Assembly (NCBI GenBank): GCA_045634005.1
Contig: JAZQZL010000041.1
Span: 1 to 63,436, forward strand
Direction: 5' to 3'
Length of the DNA: 63,436 bases
From: Flemingiibacterium sp045634005
GTDB lineage: Bacteria > Bacillota > Clostridia > Oscillospirales > CAG-272
The translations under genes and the position numbers were made by a program. Below, one piece after another: positions 60,875 through 63,436 of the stretch. The notes under the pieces are model-generated. The model made no database searches and was not told the DNA's origin. It saw only the letters and a list, made by a program, of their open reading frames with translations. How positions within the stretch are numbered: the stretch's first letter is position 1; the number at the start of each line of letters is the position of its first letter.

Positions 60875-62236
60875 TCATTCTTCGTCATTCATCTCATAAA
60901 ATGTAACGCGGATAGTGGTTCCCTCTCCCTCTCGGCTGTCGACGTCTATCTTCGCATTGTGACGTTCGGCAACGTGCTTAACTATCGCAAGGCCGAGTCC
61001 CGTACCGCCCGTTGCCTTTGAGCGCGACTTGTCAACGCGGTAAAAGCGTTCAAATATGCGCGACTGATGCTCCTTTGCAACGCCGATACCCGTATCGGAT
61101 ACAGTAAGTATGACGATCGGATCACCAGATGCGTGAGCGGGAGCCGTTACCTTGACGTTCACCTCACCGCCCGCGCGGTTGTAGCGGATACCGTTATCAA
61201 TAAGGTTGTAGACAAGCTCGGTAAGCTCGCTCGGTACACCGAGCACGATGCTCGCCTCACCGCTGACGTTAACCTTGACCTCGTGCTTGTCCGCGCTCAT
61301 TTCGAGCATATCGCGGCACTCGCTTGCCACCCTTAATATATCAACGCGCTCGAGGTTTTCTCCGTCAGGCGCTTCGTCAAGCTTTGAGAGCTTGATTATA
61401 TCAGATATAAGGGCAAGCATACGCTGACTTTCCCTTCGTATACGCCCTGCGAACACAGTGGTGTCGTCACCCTGCGCCATTCCGGACTCGATTATTTCCG
61501 CGTAGCCCGAAATGGACGTGAGCGGAGTTTTGAGCTCGTGCGAAACGTTCGCCGTGAACTCCTGCTTGATGCGGTCGATTTCAGAGCGCTCGGTAACGTC
61601 AAGCATAAGACCGATTCTACCGACCTGCTCCGCCGAAGAAACCACGTGGTTTACGTGAAGCTGCAAGTGTCTGCCGTCGATCGTAAGGTTTGCGCTGTCC
61701 GCGCTCTCTATGCAGTCGCATATCTGCGCGCTCGTGCATATCTCGCCGATGCGTCTGCCCGAGCATTCGCTTTGAGGTATATCGGTTCCGAGCCACGAGT
61801 ACGCGCTCTCGTTGAGCATAATAACGCGAAGGTCGTTGTCGAGTATGATAAGTCCCTCGTCCATATTGTTGATTATGGTTGAGAGGCGGTTTTTCTCTTT
61901 TGCAACGCGAGTGAGCTGATGCTCTATCTCACGCTGCTGCGCGTTCATCATTTCAAAAAACGGCGCAAGCTCCGGGTAATCCTCAGCACACTCTACGTCC
62001 GGCTTTGCAACGTATCTATACTCTGCGGAAATCTTTCGCAGCACGCGTTTTGCAAACAACTGAACCGCTAAACAAGTGCAAAATTCAAACACTATAGAAA
62101 TAATAGCTATAGCAATTATATATATCAAGCCCCATTTAAGGAAAGACGCTGCTATTAAGAGAGCCATGCAGATAAAGCCAATCAAAGCCCCTATCTCGAC
62201 TACACCGAACAGCACTTTTTCAAGATGTTTCTTCAT
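60875..62236 (-). CDS. phoR: Sensor histidine kinase (PhoR-like)
   Basis: 453 residues: two membrane helices (about 12-31 and 36-61), PAS domain about 118-215 (MDEGLIILDNDLRVIMLNES), HisKA with phosphorylated His233 in NVSHELKTPLTS, and the ATPase domain (N box NLIDNGIRYN, G1 DTGIGV, G2 TGGTGLGLAI). The extracytoplasmic part is almost absent, as in PhoR types that sense via the transporter. It follows phoP by 3 bp. Confidence 0.92.
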   Translation of the reverse strand: MKKHLEKVLFGVVEIGALIGFICMALLIAASFLKWGLIYIIAIAIISIVFEFCTCLAVQLFAKRVLRKISAEYRYVAKPDVECAEDYPELAPFFEMMNAQQREIEHQLTRVAKEKNRLSTIINNMDEGLIILDNDLRVIMLNESAYSWLGTDIPQSECSGRRIGEICTSAQICDCIESADSANLTIDGRHLQLHVNHVVSSAEQVGRIGLMLDVTERSEIDRIKQEFTANVSHELKTPLTSISGYAEIIESGMAQGDDTTVFAGRIRRESQRMLALISDIIKLSKLDEAPDGENLERVDILRVASECRDMLEMSADKHEVKVNVSGEASIVLGVPSELTELVYNLIDNGIRYNRAGGEVNVKVTAPAHASGDPIVILTVSDTGIGVAKEHQSRIFERFYRVDKSRSKATGGTGLGLAIVKHVAERHNAKIDVDSREGEGTTIRVTFYEMNDEE

Positions 62237-62239
62237 CTA

Positions 62240-62923
62240 TCAGTCACCGAGCTTGTATCCGACGCTGCGTATTGTTTTGATAACACCGCCCGCCTCTCCA
62301 AGCTTCTGTCGGAGCGTTTTGATATGCATATCCACCGTTCTCGATTCACCCTCGTAGTCAAAGCCCCACACCTCAGAGAGAATGCGGTCACGCGACATTA
62401 CTATATTCGCGTTGAGGAGCAAAAACTTGAGAAGTTCGTACTCCTTGTAAGTAAGGTCAACGTCCGCGCCATCGGCGGTAACACGTCTTGCAGAGTCGTC
62501 CATTTTTATCGTACCGAACGAAAGGTCGTGCTTGTCATCGGCTGTTACGTTCTGCGGTTTTGCCGTGCGGCGAAGCAGCGCCTTAACGCGTGAAACAAGC
62601 TCCATAATACCAAACGGCTTCGCGAGATAGTCGTCCGCGCCCATATCGAGTCCACGCACCTTATCAAGCTCTGTCGTCTTTGCGGTCACCATCATTATAG
62701 GCACCTGCTTGGTATGCTCGTTTTCGCGAATCTTGCGGAGAATGGTAAGTCCGTCATCACCGGGGAGCATTATGTCAAGCAGTATGAGCTCTGGGATTTC
62801 AGCTTCAAGTGCCGCCATAACCGAGTCCCCGTCCTCGAAGCCGCGAACGTCATACCCACTGTTTTTGAGGGCGTAGCCCTCCATTTCGCGGATGTTTTCG
62901 TCGTCCTCTACAATGAAAATCAT
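62240..62923 (-). CDS. phoP: PhoB/PhoP-type response regulator
   Basis: 227 residues: receiver domain with acidic pocket EDD and phosphorylated Asp50 in LILLDIMLPGDDG, followed by an OmpR-type winged helix (about 130-227, TYKEYELLKFLL, SRTVDMHIKTLRQKLG). With phoR and nptA it forms a phosphate-starvation module. ATG preceded by GGAGG. Confidence 0.93.
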   Translation of the reverse strand: MIFIVEDDENIREMEGYALKNSGYDVRGFEDGDSVMAALEAEIPELILLDIMLPGDDGLTILRKIRENEHTKQVPIMMVTAKTTELDKVRGLDMGADDYLAKPFGIMELVSRVKALLRRTAKPQNVTADDKHDLSFGTIKMDDSARRVTADGADVDLTYKEYELLKFLLLNANIVMSRDRILSEVWGFDYEGESRTVDMHIKTLRQKLGEAGGVIKTIRSVGYKLGD

Positions 62924-63051
62924 AAAACCTCCTTGCCAAAGATATTGGCATCGCCCTGCGCGGTATCACCGCCGTATACGTAAAGGGCGTTTATCTGTAT
63001 TTTTTACATAACGTTATCATATATAATAACATTTCAATGTGTTGCTTGATA

Positions 63052-63077
63052 GTAAATCCTTGTAAAATCTGCGTAAA
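63052..63077 (-). promoter_or_regulatory. Candidate PHO box (TTTAC repeats)
   Basis: On the minus strand TTTAC occurs three times, its plus-strand complement GTAAA at 63052, 63062 and 63073, thus at about one helical turn (10 and 11 bp). PhoP boxes of Bacillota are such repeats of TT-A/T-ACA. It lies about 130 bp upstream of phoP and fits autoregulation. Confidence 0.55.
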
Positions 63078-63121
63078 GTAAGTTCCCTTTTACCGTTTGG
63101 ACTGATTTAGCCAATAAACAA

Positions 63122-63150
63122 CCTCCCTTCGTCGAAATGACGGAGGGAAG
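63122..63150 (-). terminator. Possible terminator between phoP promoter and GNAT gene
   Basis: Imperfect arms CCTCCCTTCG / CGGAGGGAAG. Weak U-tract. Confidence 0.4.
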
Positions 63151-63199
63151 TATGCTCACAGACCACAACTGTTCGATAAATTGGAATTTAATGAATAGT

Positions 63200-63436
63200 C
63201 TATTTTATTTCTCTGACATACAAACGGTCAATTCCATTTCCGTAGTTTACTATGTCTTTTACATAACAATAGCCATATTTTTCATACAATCCAATAAATT
63301 CTGTTGGGATATAGGTCTTATCGAAGCCAATGCTTTTGGCATATTGATTGGCAAAATCGATAAGTTTTCCGCTGATTCTGTTGCCACGGTAATCTTCACT
63401 TACAAACAAAGTAGATATCCATGGAAAAATCTCTGG
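63200..63436 (-). CDS. GNAT-family acetyltransferase, 5' part outside the window
   Basis: The last 78 codons are visible and read without a stop to the window edge. PWISTLFVSEDYRGNRISGKLIDFANQ is the acetyl-CoA-binding motif A of GNAT enzymes (R-G-N-R-I-S in place of the common R-G-x-G-I-G), followed by FDKTYIPTEFIGLYEKYGYCYV. Substrate unknown. Notably A+T-rich compared with the rest of the window, a possible sign of recent acquisition. Confidence 0.85.
   Translation of the reverse strand, partial: PEIFPWISTLFVSEDYRGNRISGKLIDFANQYAKSIGFDKTYIPTEFIGLYEKYGYCYVKDIVNYGNGIDRLYVREIK

Noticed and set aside
60875..62236. HAMP domain in the histidine kinase
   Set aside because: The region between membrane helix and PAS domain (residues 61-115) does not show a clear HAMP pattern.
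1..63436. CRISPR arrays, tRNA or rRNA genes, transposases
   Set aside because: I searched by eye for regular direct repeats, cloverleaf motifs and transposase signatures and saw none.

Overview
The window (63,436 bp, roughly half G+C) is chromosomal DNA of an anaerobic, endospore-forming member of the Clostridia (Bacillota), probably a gut lineage. The case rests on spoVT and a PdaA-type cortex deacetylase, the [FeFe]-hydrogenase maturation set (hydE, hydF, hydG and a TM1266-type gene), formate-tetrahydrofolate ligase, acetate kinase, a glycyl-radical enzyme, ECF-transporter genes, tmcAL, strong AGGAGG-type ribosome sites and sigma-A promoters with a TGTGN element before TATAAT. I see no rRNA, tRNA, CRISPR array, phage or insertion sequence. 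Most of it is housekeeping.

Layout. 1-9.1 kb, mostly minus strand: a GMP synthase PP-loop subunit lacking the amidotransferase domain (cut by the window edge); fhs-tsaE-tsaB-rpiB; a CDP-alcohol phosphatidyltransferase on plus; a nitrilase-HAD-purE-purN operon; tmcAL. 9.2-20 kb: ackA, a DRE-TIM aldolase, an alpha/beta hydrolase, a KDPG aldolase fused to a VOC domain, an M18 aminopeptidase, coaE-slt, a lipoprotein, an MFS permease and spoVT. 20-23 kb: a small membrane protein whose ribosome site and main frame are out of register, and an orphan glycyl-radical enzyme with a non-canonical active-site loop. 23-30.6 kb: one long minus operon ruvC-ruvA-ruvB-rRNA methyltransferase-pheA-ecfA1-ecfA2-ecfT-truA. 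30.7-33.3 kb: polA. 33.5-43.4 kb, plus strand: DUF5711-like protein, CvpA, a ClpE-like unfoldase and, overlapping its stop codon, a full-length P-type ATPase homologue that has lost every catalytic motif; then alaS.

43.4-47.6 kb: TM1266-hydE-hydG-hydF behind a leader of about 155 nt that carries four evenly spaced AUACC motifs and ends in an intrinsic terminator. 47.6-51.4 kb: three MATE efflux genes, the middle one an internal-deletion pseudogene. 51.5-57.4 kb: a metallophosphoesterase and the arginine operon argG-argH-SDR-argF with ARG boxes over its promoter. 57.5-63 kb: two polysaccharide deacetylases and a phosphate module phoP-phoR-nptA with a candidate PHO box. The right edge cuts an A+T-rich GNAT gene.

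The strongest candidates for undescribed biology are the ClpE/pseudo-P-type-ATPase pair, the AUACC leader of the hydrogenase-maturation operon, and the orphan glycyl-radical enzyme. All three rest on reading the sequence alone; no database search was possible.
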